DNA of 38,529 bases from positions 1-38,529 of the forward strand of contig DATFRC010000079.1 of NCBI GenBank assembly GCA_035263725.1, written 5' to 3'. Positions within the stretch are counted from its first letter, which is position 1; each line of letters opens with the position of its first letter. The translations under genes and the position numbers were made by a program. Below, one piece after another: positions 31,726-38,529 of the stretch. The DNA is from DASXRA01 sp035263725. GTDB lineage: Bacteria > Actinomycetota > Actinomycetes > Mycobacteriales > Jatrophihabitantaceae. The notes below the pieces were generated by a model. The model worked only from the letters and a program-made list of their open reading frames with translations, did no database searches and was not told where the DNA came from.

Positions 31726-32649
31726 GTGACCCCGATCCGGTATGCCTCTCGATGGACGCTTCCGGCAGCCACCGTGAGCGTGTTGCTCATGTGGGCCTCG
31801 TCGTTCCTGGTGATCCGGGCCGTCCGCCACGACTTCGCGCCCGGATCGCTCGCACTCGGACGGCTCACCGTAGGTTCGCTGGCGCTTATGCCGCTCGCTG
31901 TCCGCGCGCGTCGCCCGCTGCCGCGTGGCACGACACTCAGGCTGGTCTTGACCTATGGCGTGCTGTGGTTCGCGGCGTACGCCGTAGCGCTCAACGCCGC
32001 GGAACGTCACCTCGACGCGGGAACCGCGGCCCTACTCGTGAACTTCGCACCGATCATCGTCGCGGTCTATGCCGGGCTCTTCCTCGGCGAGGGCTTCCCC
32101 CGTCCATTGGTCATCGGGATCGTCGTCGCGTTCAGCGGCGTGGCCCTGATCGCGCTGGGTGGCTCCGGCGCGCACGGCGACAGCATCGGAGTCGCGCTCG
32201 GGCTGCTGAGTGCGCTCCTTTACGGCTCGTCGGTACTGATGCAGAAGACCGTGCTGGGCTCGACCGACCCGATCACGGCCACCTGGGTCGGATGTGTTGC
32301 CGGCAACGTCGCGCTGCTCGTTTTCGCGCCCCAGTCCGTGCGGGACGTCGGTCACGCCTCTGCCGGCGCGATCGCCGGGGTGGTCTACCTGGGCGTCTTC
32401 CCGACCGCAGCGGCCTTCACCCTGTGGGCCTACGCGCTGACCCGCACGAGTGCGGGACGCCTGACGTCGACGACCCTGACCGTGCCGGCAATCGCGGTGC
32501 TCATGTCATGGGCCTTTCTCGCCGAGACACCGACAACCCTCGGTCTGGTCGGTGGAGCACTCTGCCTGACCGGGGTGGCGATCAGCCGTCGCAGGCCGCG
32601 ACCGCGGCCCGCGCGAGTTGTCGCCGCTCAGGCGAGCGGCGCCCCATAG
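31726..32649 (+). CDS. EamA/DMT-superfamily permease
   Basis: A 307-residue membrane protein with ten hydrophobic helices in two EamA repeats. The first contains WASSFLVIRAVRHDFAPGSLALGRLTVGSLALMPLAV and AERHLDAGTAALLVNFAPIIVAVYAGLFLGEG. The second runs from GVALGLLSALLYGSSVLMQK to LTSTTLTVPAIAVLMSWAFLAETPT. The family exports amino acids, purines or other metabolites. GTG 31726 is chosen because homology starts there. ATG 31678 would add a Cys-rich 16-residue stretch unlike the family. It is probably controlled by the divergent LysR protein. Its end overlaps the ABM gene by 22 bases. Confidence 0.85.
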   Translation: MTPIRYASRWTLPAATVSVLLMWASSFLVIRAVRHDFAPGSLALGRLTVGSLALMPLAVRARRPLPRGTTLRLVLTYGVLWFAAYAVALNAAERHLDAGTAALLVNFAPIIVAVYAGLFLGEGFPRPLVIGIVVAFSGVALIALGGSGAHGDSIGVALGLLSALLYGSSVLMQKTVLGSTDPITATWVGCVAGNVALLVFAPQSVRDVGHASAGAIAGVVYLGVFPTAAAFTLWAYALTRTSAGRLTSTTLTVPAIAVLMSWAFLAETPTTLGLVGGALCLTGVAISRRRPRPRPARVVAAQASGAP

Positions 32650-32918
32650 ACGCGCCACTCCCGCTCCACGAGCATCGGCACCAGCGTCTGTTCGATGTTC
32701 ACACGGAAGTGGTCGCTTTCGCGATGTGCCGCGAACGCAGCGTCATCGTCATAGGTCTCGTAGAGCGCGAAGCGAGCCGGGTCCTCGCTGTCCTGGTGGG
32801 CGAGGAACGCTATGCAGCCGGATTCCGCGTTGCTGGCGCGAGCGTGCCGCGCCAGCAATGCACGTACCTCTTCTGCCACCTCAGGGCGCGTGCGGTAGCG
32901 CGCGATGACCGTGATCAC
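32628..32918 (-). CDS. Antibiotic biosynthesis monooxygenase (ABM) domain protein
   Basis: A 96-residue dimeric ferredoxin-like-fold protein. ITVIARYRTRPEVAEEVRALLARHARASNAESGCIAFLAHQDSEDPARFALYETYDDDAAFAAHRESDHFR is the full ABM domain. Members include cofactor-free quinol monooxygenases, haem-degrading enzymes and proteins without known reactions, so a catalytic role is open. The start is GTG at 32918 (GTG-ATC-ACG). It lies 30 bp after the CYTH-CHAD gene on the same strand and might be co-transcribed with it. Confidence 0.85.
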   Translation of the reverse strand: MITVIARYRTRPEVAEEVRALLARHARASNAESGCIAFLAHQDSEDPARFALYETYDDDAAFAAHRESDHFRVNIEQTLVPMLVEREWRVYGAPLA

Positions 32919-32948
32919 GTCCCCGCGGTATTGCGCGCACCCCGACGC

Positions 32949-34409
32949 TCAGCGCCACCGCAGGGTGCGCGCGTGTTCTCGAGCCGCCTGTCCGCGTTGC
33001 TGCTCCCCGGCATAGAGGACGCCGTAGGCGAAGGCGAGCTGCCCACCGTCGGTCGCAACAGCGAGGTTCTGCACGACGTCGCCGGCAACCGAGCTGTCCT
33101 GATACTCGCCGAGAGTGTCTTGGAACTGAGTGGCCCGCTTCACCGCCCGGCGCGCCGGCTTGCCGAGCACCGGGACGGCGAGTTCGGCGGTATAGCGCAC
33201 CCGCTTGCCGGCCTTGCGGGCCCGGTGCAAGAGGTCGGTGTCCGCCTCGGGCCGGCCGGCTTGCCTCAATCGCTTGGCAAACCGCTGACCGGCCGCGTCG
33301 AAGTACCCGCGTACCGCCTTGGACGGACGCGCGGCTGCTTCGGTCATCGGGGGCTGCTGTTGCCAAGCGTCCACAGTGGCCAGCAGGGCGAGGTAGCGTC
33401 TGCTGCGCATTTGCCGCAGGAGTACCCGGCGAGCGCTGTCCTGCTCGGCGGCAAGGTATTCATCGAGCTGCGCGGTCATGGGGCCGACATCGACCTGCGC
33501 GGGAAGCGTGCTCAGCGTTTGCGCGACGTGCCTGCTGAGCACCTCGCCGTCGCGCAGCGTACCGAGCAGGCCCGCGTACCACGCCAACTCGGCGTCCAGG
33601 CTGGCCGCCTCATCGGGCTCGAACAGGTCGGCGAACACCCGAAGCACACTGCGGAAGCGCCGCGTTGCCACCCGGGTCGCGTGTACCGCGTTCTCGCCGC
33701 CCCGCAACGCCAGATCACCCGCGAGCAACGCCGTGTGCTGTGCCTGGAGGTAGTTGCGCACCACGTCCCCCAGCCTGCGGGCGCGCTTTTCGCCTGGCGC
33801 GTAGAGCGGTGGCTGCGCCCCCAGCACGCGAGCCAGCTTCGGTCGGGTCGGCACGATGATCGCGCCGGTCGCTGCCAGCCGCCACGCAATCCCGGCTACT
33901 AGCTGGTCGTCGCCGGTACCCGGCTCGACGTCGACGACACGCCAGCACGTCGGCTGGGCATCGGTTCCCGCCCTGGTGGCCGTCACCAGGTCGTCGTCGA
34001 TCTCGACGAGCGTGTCACCGTCCGGGCCGACCACGCGCGTGATCGTGCGCGCCGTTACCAGCGTCGCAACGAGTCGCAACTGCGCCCCGCGGGCGACGCC
34101 GTACACGAGCTCGCGCAGTTGCGCAGGCACCGCGCGCGCGTTCCCGTCGACGGCGGCGCGTATCTCGGTGCGAGCCGAGCCGTCCGGAATGTTCAACTGC
34201 CAGCCGTTTTCCGCGTCACCTGTGCGTAACCGCAACGTAACCCCATGTCGTAGCAACTGGCGGCCCGCAGTGTCGAAATAGCGGCTCGACAACGAAACGG
34301 TGTGTTGTTCCAGTACCGCCCCGGCTGGCAAAACAGCCGTCAAATCGGGCACCGCCCAGTCGACATCAACCTCAAAAGCGTCCTCGTGCGCGCGGTACGG
34401 GTTGACCAC
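32949..34409 (-). CDS. CYTH-CHAD domain protein (predicted polyphosphate-binding)
   Basis: A 486-residue cytoplasmic protein. Residues about 10-200 form a CYTH (triphosphate-tunnel) domain: HTVSLSSRYFDTAGRQLLRHGVTLRLRTGDAENGWQLNIP. Residues about 205-486 form a CHAD domain with VHATRVATRRFRSVLRVFADLF (242-263) and LLHRARKAGKRVRYTAEL. CHAD helices bind polyphosphate in studied proteins. The CYTH half looks degenerate: the ExExK motif is replaced by E13-V-D15-V-D17, and the usual lysine after W70 is N73, so hydrolysis of triphosphate may be lost. GTG 34409, with AGGTGG six bases upstream, is preferred over TTG 34430. PHO-box-like repeats lie 53 nt upstream. Confidence 0.85.
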   Translation of the reverse strand: MVNPYRAHEDAFEVDVDWAVPDLTAVLPAGAVLEQHTVSLSSRYFDTAGRQLLRHGVTLRLRTGDAENGWQLNIPDGSARTEIRAAVDGNARAVPAQLRELVYGVARGAQLRLVATLVTARTITRVVGPDGDTLVEIDDDLVTATRAGTDAQPTCWRVVDVEPGTGDDQLVAGIAWRLAATGAIIVPTRPKLARVLGAQPPLYAPGEKRARRLGDVVRNYLQAQHTALLAGDLALRGGENAVHATRVATRRFRSVLRVFADLFEPDEAASLDAELAWYAGLLGTLRDGEVLSRHVAQTLSTLPAQVDVGPMTAQLDEYLAAEQDSARRVLLRQMRSRRYLALLATVDAWQQQPPMTEAAARPSKAVRGYFDAAGQRFAKRLRQAGRPEADTDLLHRARKAGKRVRYTAELAVPVLGKPARRAVKRATQFQDTLGEYQDSSVAGDVVQNLAVATDGGQLAFAYGVLYAGEQQRGQAAREHARTLRWR

Positions 34410-34461
34410 GACGCACCACCTCACTTCCAAATCAGGCCGTTATTGGCACACGCCAGACGTC

Positions 34462-34505
34462 AGATGGTAAACGGCGTCTGAACGGGAAGCGAAGTCGGAG
34501 TGAAC
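34462..34505 (-). promoter_or_regulatory. PHO-box-like array of four 11-nt direct repeats, facing the CYTH-CHAD gene
   Basis: Read on the minus strand from 34505, four consecutive 11-nt units begin GTTCACT, CTTCGCT, GTTCAGA and GTTTACC. Compared with the Streptomyces PhoP core GTTCACC, they match 6, 4, 5 and 6 of 7 positions. A CAATAA at 34445-34440 sits where a -10 would be if the last unit covers the -35. This would place the transcript start about 24 nt before GTG 34409. Confidence 0.55.
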
Positions 34506-34646
34506 AGCGCACCGAACGACGGGCTCCGCCGCGGATGCACCCCCGGCTGGGCTGAGTGGGTCAGGTGATCTTGGCGGGCGAGGTCCGACATGCGCGTCCT
34601 TATCGCAGATCTTCGCACCGGAATTGCTGGCCAGCCCCCGTTCGTC

Positions 34647-34679
34647 GTTCACCTTCTCGTAACCGTCCGTCCCTCCTTG
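34647..34679 (+). promoter_or_regulatory. PHO-box-like repeats facing the pst operon
   Basis: A perfect GTTCACC at 34647-34653 is followed at 11-nt steps by CGTAACC (34658) and GTCCCTC (34669), each matching 4 of 7 core positions. A CATAAG at 34702 could be the -10. The 341-bp gap (34410-34750) otherwise contains only the opposing array and a small open frame judged not real. Confidence 0.42.
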
Positions 34680-34698
34680 CTGAGAGACGCTGTGCCGC

Positions 34699-34720
34699 GT
34701 CCATAAGACGTCCCTAAGAA
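34699..34720 (+). repeat. 11-bp imperfect tandem repeat before the pst operon
   Basis: GTCCATAAGAC is followed immediately by GTCCCTAAGAA, identical at 9 of 11 positions. The period equals that of the PHO-box units, so it may be part of a regulator site, or it may be the core promoter (CATAAG, CCTAAG). Confidence 0.4.
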
Positions 34721-34750
34721 CATGCAACGTCCTCTGACAATGGGGGCTAG

Positions 34751-35275
34751 GTGAGCAGGGATCCTGCAGCGAAGACCGCACGGTTTATCTACATCTCCGA
34801 TGCGGATAGGGGGTCGGCATGGCACACCCCGAAAGACGACGGCGAGCTGCGCGTGGGCTGGCGTCTCATCGCGGCGAACAACCGCTCGCTGGGCCGTTCC
34901 TGGGTCGTCTACGGCACCTTTGAGGCATGTGTCGCGGCGGCTGCGCAGCTGCACAACCGACTCGACGAGGTCACGCAGGCGGTGACGTTCGACGCCAGGC
35001 ACGCAGCCTGGACGTGGACGGTGCTGCTCGACGGCAAGCCGGTCGCGGTCTCCACTCGCCCGTATCGGCGCCGCGTCGAATGTGCCCGCTCGTTCGACCA
35101 GTTCCTGGCTGCCGTCAAGTCCGCGCCTGAGGTCGCCGAAGAACTGCGCTACTACGGCCCGAAGGCCCTGAGCGTGTACGACCACCCTCCGCTGCACCCG
35201 GACATCCTGTCCTTGCCGGGCACGGCCGCGCCCAATTCGCCCGCGGCGGACAACGCGCAGCCCATCGCGACATGA
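34751..35275 (+). CDS. Tandem YegP/DUF1508-like protein coupled to pstC
   Basis: A 174-residue cytoplasmic protein. Two stretches resemble the YegP/DUF1508 beta-beta-alpha repeat: VGWRLIAANNRSLGRSWVVYGTFEACVAAAAQLHN (35-69) and WTWTVLLDGKPVAVSTRPYRRRVECARSFDQFLAAVKSA (87-125). Both show the W-x-x-x-x-x-x-x-x-S/R, aromatic, xxxxxC pattern, with cysteines C60 and C111 at matching places. An Ala/Pro-rich tail ends the protein. The function is unknown. The GTG at 34751 follows GGGGG. Its stop overlaps the pstC ATG as ATGA, so it is translated with the phosphate transporter. I know of no described role for this family in phosphate uptake. Confidence 0.7.
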   Translation: MSRDPAAKTARFIYISDADRGSAWHTPKDDGELRVGWRLIAANNRSLGRSWVVYGTFEACVAAAAQLHNRLDEVTQAVTFDARHAAWTWTVLLDGKPVAVSTRPYRRRVECARSFDQFLAAVKSAPEVAEELRYYGPKALSVYDHPPLHPDILSLPGTAAPNSPAADNAQPIAT

Positions 35276-36294
35276 TCGACACCCAGGAATTCGAGCCGAT
35301 CGCCCCCGACCAGGGTCCGCAGGTACGTCGGTCACTCAAGGCCAACCCCGGACCGGCGGACCGGTTCTTCCGCGGTGCGGTTCGCGGCGGCGGCGTCGCA
35401 GTCCTGGCGATCATGCTGCTGGTCGGCTCGTTTCTCGCGTACCGAGGATGGCAGGCGCTGCACAAGGCCGGCCTGTCTTTCTTCACGACCCAGGACTGGA
35501 ACCCCGACGCCGGCAGGTTCGGCATCGCTGCAGTCATCGTCGGCACCGTTCTGATCGCGGTGGTCGCGATCGTCGTGGCGATGCCGCTCGCGCTGGGCAT
35601 GGCTCTCTACATCTCCGAGTACGCGCCGGGGCGGATCAAAAGCTGGATGACCAGCACGGTCGATCTGATGGCCGCCGTCCCTAGCGTTGTCTACGGCCTG
35701 TGGGCCGTCACATTGTTCGAGTGGAAGGCCGACAGCCTGTCCAAGTGGATATCGGACTGGTTCGGCTGGATCCCGATCTTCAAGGTCGACGGCGTCAAGC
35801 GGCACGATCCGCTGGCGAGCATGACGAGGTACACGTCTTCGACATTCATCGCCGGGATCGTCGTAGGAATCATGGTGACGCCGATCGCATGCGCGATCAT
35901 GCGCCAAGCCTTCAGTCAGGCACCGGCCGGTGAGCGGGAGGGCGCGTACGCGCTGGGTGCAACCCGATGGGGCATGATCCGCTCCGTCGTACTGCCCTTC
36001 GGCCAGGGCGCGATCATCGGCGGGACGATGCTGGGGCTGGGCAGGGCACTGGGCGAGACGATCGCCGTCGTAATGATCATCTCGCCTGTCTTCCAGATCA
36101 GGCTGCACGTCCTGCAGAACGGTACGAGCTCGGTGTCCAGCCTGATCGCATTGCGCTACGGCGAGGCCAGTCCGTTCGGAATCAGCGCCCTGATGGCAGC
36201 CGGGCTCGTGTTGTTCGCATTCACGTTGGGCGTGAACTTCGTGGCGGCCTCAATAGTGGCGCGCTCCCGCTCCGGCGCCGTCAGCGAGGTCTGA
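35272..36294 (+). CDS. pstC: Phosphate ABC transporter permease PstC
   Basis: A 340-residue inner-membrane permease of the high-affinity phosphate importer. After a cytoplasmic N-terminus of about 35 residues (GPADRFFRGAVRGGG) come six transmembrane helices. IAAVIVGTVLIAVVAIVVAMPLALGMALYISEYAPGRIKSWMTSTVDLMAAVPSVVYGLWAV is the classic PstC block, and EREGAYALGATRWGMIRSVVLPFGQGAIIGG is the EAA loop that contacts the ATPase. It begins within the stop of the YegP-like gene and is followed by pstA after 3 bp. Confidence 0.94.
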   Translation: MIDTQEFEPIAPDQGPQVRRSLKANPGPADRFFRGAVRGGGVAVLAIMLLVGSFLAYRGWQALHKAGLSFFTTQDWNPDAGRFGIAAVIVGTVLIAVVAIVVAMPLALGMALYISEYAPGRIKSWMTSTVDLMAAVPSVVYGLWAVTLFEWKADSLSKWISDWFGWIPIFKVDGVKRHDPLASMTRYTSSTFIAGIVVGIMVTPIACAIMRQAFSQAPAGEREGAYALGATRWGMIRSVVLPFGQGAIIGGTMLGLGRALGETIAVVMIISPVFQIRLHVLQNGTSSVSSLIALRYGEASPFGISALMAAGLVLFAFTLGVNFVAASIVARSRSGAVSEV

Positions 36295-36297
36295 GAT

Positions 36298-37560
36298 ATG
36301 ACGACTGTCGACACGAGTCCAGCGACAACGTCCACCACGACATCCACGGCGGCAGCGCCGCCACGCACGACACTGCCCCCGCGTACCCCGCCGAGCGGCC
36401 AGCAGGCCCGCCGTCAGCTCGGCACGCTGCGCACAACCGACCTGCTCGCGTTTTTCGGGGCGCTGGCCGCATCGGCGACCATGACCGGCCTGCTGTGGAC
36501 GCAGATCGCCCCGTTCACCGGGCTGGTCGGCTACGTCGTCACAACCTGGTGTCTCGGCGTTGTGCTGTATGCGGTGCTCACCTCGTTCGACGAGAATCGC
36601 CCGACGGTATGGGCTCGGGTGGCTGCTGTAATCGTTCACTCGCTCGCCGCCCTGGTTGTCGCCGTACTCGCCTTCATCGTCGTATACACGTTCATCAAGG
36701 GCTGGAAGGCCGTAGTACATAGCAACTTCTACACCCAGGACATGCGCAGCACCGGGCCGCGCGACCCACTTACCGACGGCGGTGCGCGGCACGCGATCGT
36801 CGGAACGCTGATCGAGGTCGGGATCGCCCTGGCAATCACCGTGCCCCTCGGCCTGGTCACGGCCGTTTTCCTACACGAAATCCCGGGTAGGTTCTCGCGG
36901 TTCGTGCGCACCGTGGTCGACGCGATGACCGCGTTGCCCGACGTCATCGCGGGCCTGTTCATCTACGCGACCCTGATCCTGATTCTCGGGGTCGAGCAGT
37001 CCGGCCTCGCCGCCGCCACCGCGCTGGCCGTGACGGTGCTGCCGATCATCATCCGGGCCTCGGACGTCGTTCTCCGGCTCGTGCCGGGCGGCCTCACCGA
37101 GGCCTCGTACGCGCTGGGCAGTCCGCAGTGGCGCACGGTCCGGCGGGTAACCCTGCCAACCGCCCGTGCGGGCCTTGCTACCGCGGTCATTCTGGGCGCT
37201 GCGCGGGCTATCGGGGAGACCAGCCCGGTGCTGTTGACCGCCGGAGCAACCGACCACACCAACACCGACCCGGTCCACGGGCCGATGATGTCGCTGCCGC
37301 TCATGGCCTACAGCAAGATCGAGACCGGCCAGCCCAACGAGATGGCTCGCGGCTTCGGCGCCGCAGCCGTCTTGTTGGTGGTCGTCCTGGTGCTCTTCGT
37401 GATCGGCCGGATCATCGGCGGCCGTGGAGCGGGCCAACTAACCAGCCGTCAGCTGCGCCGGCGCACGGCCGCGTCGCAGCGGGACCGCCGCCGGTACGAC
37501 GAGCGGCACATCGCAGCGGCGCCCGGGAACGGAACCCATCCCGCCGACACGGGTGGGTGA
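36298..37560 (+). CDS. pstA: Phosphate ABC transporter permease PstA, N-terminally extended
   Basis: A 420-residue permease, longer than the usual 280-300 residues. An N-terminal Thr/Pro/Ala-rich tail (1-42) and a three-helix hydrophobic region (about 48-135) precede the standard PstA core. The core contains VGTLIEVGIALAITVPLGLVTAVFLHEIPGRFSRFVRTVVDAMTALPDVIAGLFIYATLIL, the EAA loop GLTEASYALGSPQWRTVRRVTLPTARAGLATAVILGAARAIGETSPVLLTAG, and a Arg-rich C-terminal tail. Longer PstA forms occur in actinobacteria. It lies 3 bp after pstC and 21 bp before pstS. Confidence 0.93.
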   Translation: MTTVDTSPATTSTTTSTAAAPPRTTLPPRTPPSGQQARRQLGTLRTTDLLAFFGALAASATMTGLLWTQIAPFTGLVGYVVTTWCLGVVLYAVLTSFDENRPTVWARVAAVIVHSLAALVVAVLAFIVVYTFIKGWKAVVHSNFYTQDMRSTGPRDPLTDGGARHAIVGTLIEVGIALAITVPLGLVTAVFLHEIPGRFSRFVRTVVDAMTALPDVIAGLFIYATLILILGVEQSGLAAATALAVTVLPIIIRASDVVLRLVPGGLTEASYALGSPQWRTVRRVTLPTARAGLATAVILGAARAIGETSPVLLTAGATDHTNTDPVHGPMMSLPLMAYSKIETGQPNEMARGFGAAAVLLVVVLVLFVIGRIIGGRGAGQLTSRQLRRRTAASQRDRRRYDERHIAAAPGNGTHPADTGG

Positions 37561-37581
37561 CTAGTGAGGAGACGTCTGCGG

Positions 37582-38529
37582 ATGCAACGCACAGCCCGGC
37601 GACTGACCGCGGTAGCGGCCGTCGCCCTGCTCGCCGCCGCGAGCAGCCTAGCCGGGTCACCGCCCGCCGCGGCGTACACACCAATATCCGGCGCCGGATC
37701 AACCTGGTCGGCCAATGCGATCAACGCGTGGCGGGCCAACGTGGCGCAGTACGGCATGGTCGTCAACTACGCGGGCGTCGGATCGACGATTGGCCGTAAC
37801 GAGTTCAAGCAGGGCACGGTCGCGTGGGCCGGCTCCGACATTCCCTACGGCGTCCGCGACGGCAACAACTTCGATCCGCCGCCGACAACGCGCGGCTTCG
37901 CGTACATGCCGGACACCGCCGGCGGCACGGTGTTGATGTACAACCTCAAGATCGGGATACGCCGGGTGACGAACCTGCGGCTATCCGGCGACACGATCGC
38001 CAAGATCTTCACCGGCGTGATCCAGACGTGGAACGACCCAGCCATCGCCGCGGACAACCCGGGCCTGACCCTACCGGCCCTGCCGGTGGTGCCGGTCTAC
38101 CGCTCGGACGGATCAGGCTCGACCGCTCAGTTCACCCAGTGGATGGTGGCCCGCGAGAGCAGCTACTGGAACGCGTACTGCGCCAAGGTCGGCCGCAATC
38201 CGTGCACCCAGACCTCGGCCTACCCGCCGTCATCGGGCATGGTCGGTCAGCCCGGCGACCTTGGTGTGGCCGGCTACGTGGCGCAGGCGCAGTCGGTCGG
38301 CGCGATCGGCTATGTCGAGTACTCCTACGCCATCCAGGCCGGGTTCCCGGTGGCCAAGATGCTCAACTCCGCGGGCTATTACACCGAACCCACGCCCGGG
38401 CACGTCGCCGTCGCGCTGCTCAAGGCCCAGATCAACACCAACAAGTCGGACCCGAACACCTATCTGACGCAGAACCTGTCGCAGGTCTACACCAATCCCG
38501 ACCGGCGCGCCTATCCGTTGTCGAGCTAC
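37582..38529 (+). CDS. pstS: Phosphate ABC transporter substrate-binding protein PstS (3' end outside window)
   Basis: The frame is open from ATG 37582 to the window end (316 codons). A signal peptide is present (basic start, then LTAVAAVALLAAASSLAGSPPAAA), without an obvious lipobox. The mature part has the phosphate-site elements SGAGSTWSANAINAW near the N-terminus, WAGSDIPYG, and VPVYRSDGSGSTAQFTQWM, together with DTIAKIFTGVIQTWNDPAI, as in PstS. GAGGAGA lies 10 bases before the ATG. Its place after pstC and pstA, not before them, is unusual. The C-terminus, pstB and phoU would lie beyond the window if present. Confidence 0.9.
   Translation, partial: MQRTARRLTAVAAVALLAAASSLAGSPPAAAYTPISGAGSTWSANAINAWRANVAQYGMVVNYAGVGSTIGRNEFKQGTVAWAGSDIPYGVRDGNNFDPPPTTRGFAYMPDTAGGTVLMYNLKIGIRRVTNLRLSGDTIAKIFTGVIQTWNDPAIAADNPGLTLPALPVVPVYRSDGSGSTAQFTQWMVARESSYWNAYCAKVGRNPCTQTSAYPPSSGMVGQPGDLGVAGYVAQAQSVGAIGYVEYSYAIQAGFPVAKMLNSAGYYTEPTPGHVAVALLKAQINTNKSDPNTYLTQNLSQVYTNPDRRAYPLSSY

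Noticed and set aside
31678..31726. ATG 31678 as the EamA start
   Set aside because: It would add a Cys-rich 16-residue segment (YLCCCIASCC) unlike EamA N-termini and overlaps the LysR promoter -35.
31752..33902. A 716-codon plus-strand open frame
   Set aside because: It runs out of frame over the EamA, ABM and CYTH-CHAD genes, which have clear domains. It is a GC-driven shadow.
34409..34430. TTG 34430 as the CYTH-CHAD start
   Set aside because: GTG 34409 has AGGTGG at an ideal distance, and the TTG would lie almost at the predicted transcription start.
34590..34706. A 38-codon ATG frame in the gap before the pst operon
   Set aside because: It has no ribosome site, covers the PHO-box-like repeats, and does not resemble a known leader peptide.
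34736..34741. GACAAT as the -10 of a leaderless YegP-like transcript
   Set aside because: It lacks the leading T, the spacing of 9 nt to GTG is too long for the leaderless pattern seen elsewhere, and a GGGGG ribosome site is present.
1..38529. CRISPR array, tRNA, rRNA, insertion sequence, prophage or toxin-antitoxin pair
   Set aside because: No regularly spaced repeats, transposase or integrase motifs, terminal inverted repeats, tRNA cloverleaf or rRNA stretches were recognised on either strand.

Overview
The window is GC-rich chromosomal DNA from an actinobacterium (class Actinomycetes). The evidence is the strong third-position G/C, many GTG starts, and families typical of that group: a DUF5709 tail, a DUF222/HNH (13E12-type) gene, an AfsR/SARP-like BTAD-NB-ARC-TPR regulator, a Rv3137-type HisN, a DrrAB-type exporter and SoxR. 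I would not go below class level. No rRNA, tRNA, CRISPR array, prophage or insertion sequence is visible. It reads as ordinary accessory chromosome with very tight gene packing.

Layout. 1-1602: tail of a DUF5709 gene, then a DUF222/HNH endonuclease gene broken by two frameshifts. 1667-4906: an adenylate-kinase-like gene (+) convergent with a three-gene operon (-) of methyltransferase, DUF2087 protein and aminotransferase, joined by two 4-base overlaps. 4931-12991: a FUSC transporter (+) converging on an operon (-) of BTAD/NB-ARC regulator, berberine-type FAD oxidoreductase and PLP decarboxylase. 13055-17815: hisN (+); an SDR plus QueA-like pair (-) divergent from soxR (+) across a MerR-type operator; and a ybaK, small membrane protein, plsC operon (-). 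17834-19913: a KhtT/KhtU-like K+(Na+)/H+ antiporter pair and a CoA-binding protein (+).

19883-24496: single genes or pairs, namely FMN reductase, PEBP, MFS transporter, VOC protein, Nudix hydrolase and a PrmC-related methyltransferase. 24766-29620: a large secreted Asp-box protein with its own promoter and terminator, then an ABC exporter (ATPase, permease) and a GNAT. 29588-32918: a membrane-anchored unknown, a LysR regulator divergent from an EamA permease, and an ABM monooxygenase. 32949-38529: a CYTH-CHAD protein (-) divergent from a phosphate-uptake operon (+) made of a tandem YegP/DUF1508-like protein, pstC, pstA and pstS (cut by the window end).

The most interesting region is the right end. 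The 341-bp gap between the CYTH-CHAD gene and the pst operon holds 11-nt direct repeats resembling actinobacterial PhoP (PHO-box) sites, facing both ways. This suggests one phosphate-responsive unit joining Pi import, a predicted polyphosphate-binding CHAD protein and an undescribed YegP-like protein translationally coupled to PstC. A second theme is promoter architecture: about nine genes have a TANNNT -10 element only 6-8 nt before the start codon, which implies leaderless mRNAs. In two divergent pairs the two -10 elements share the same central TA.
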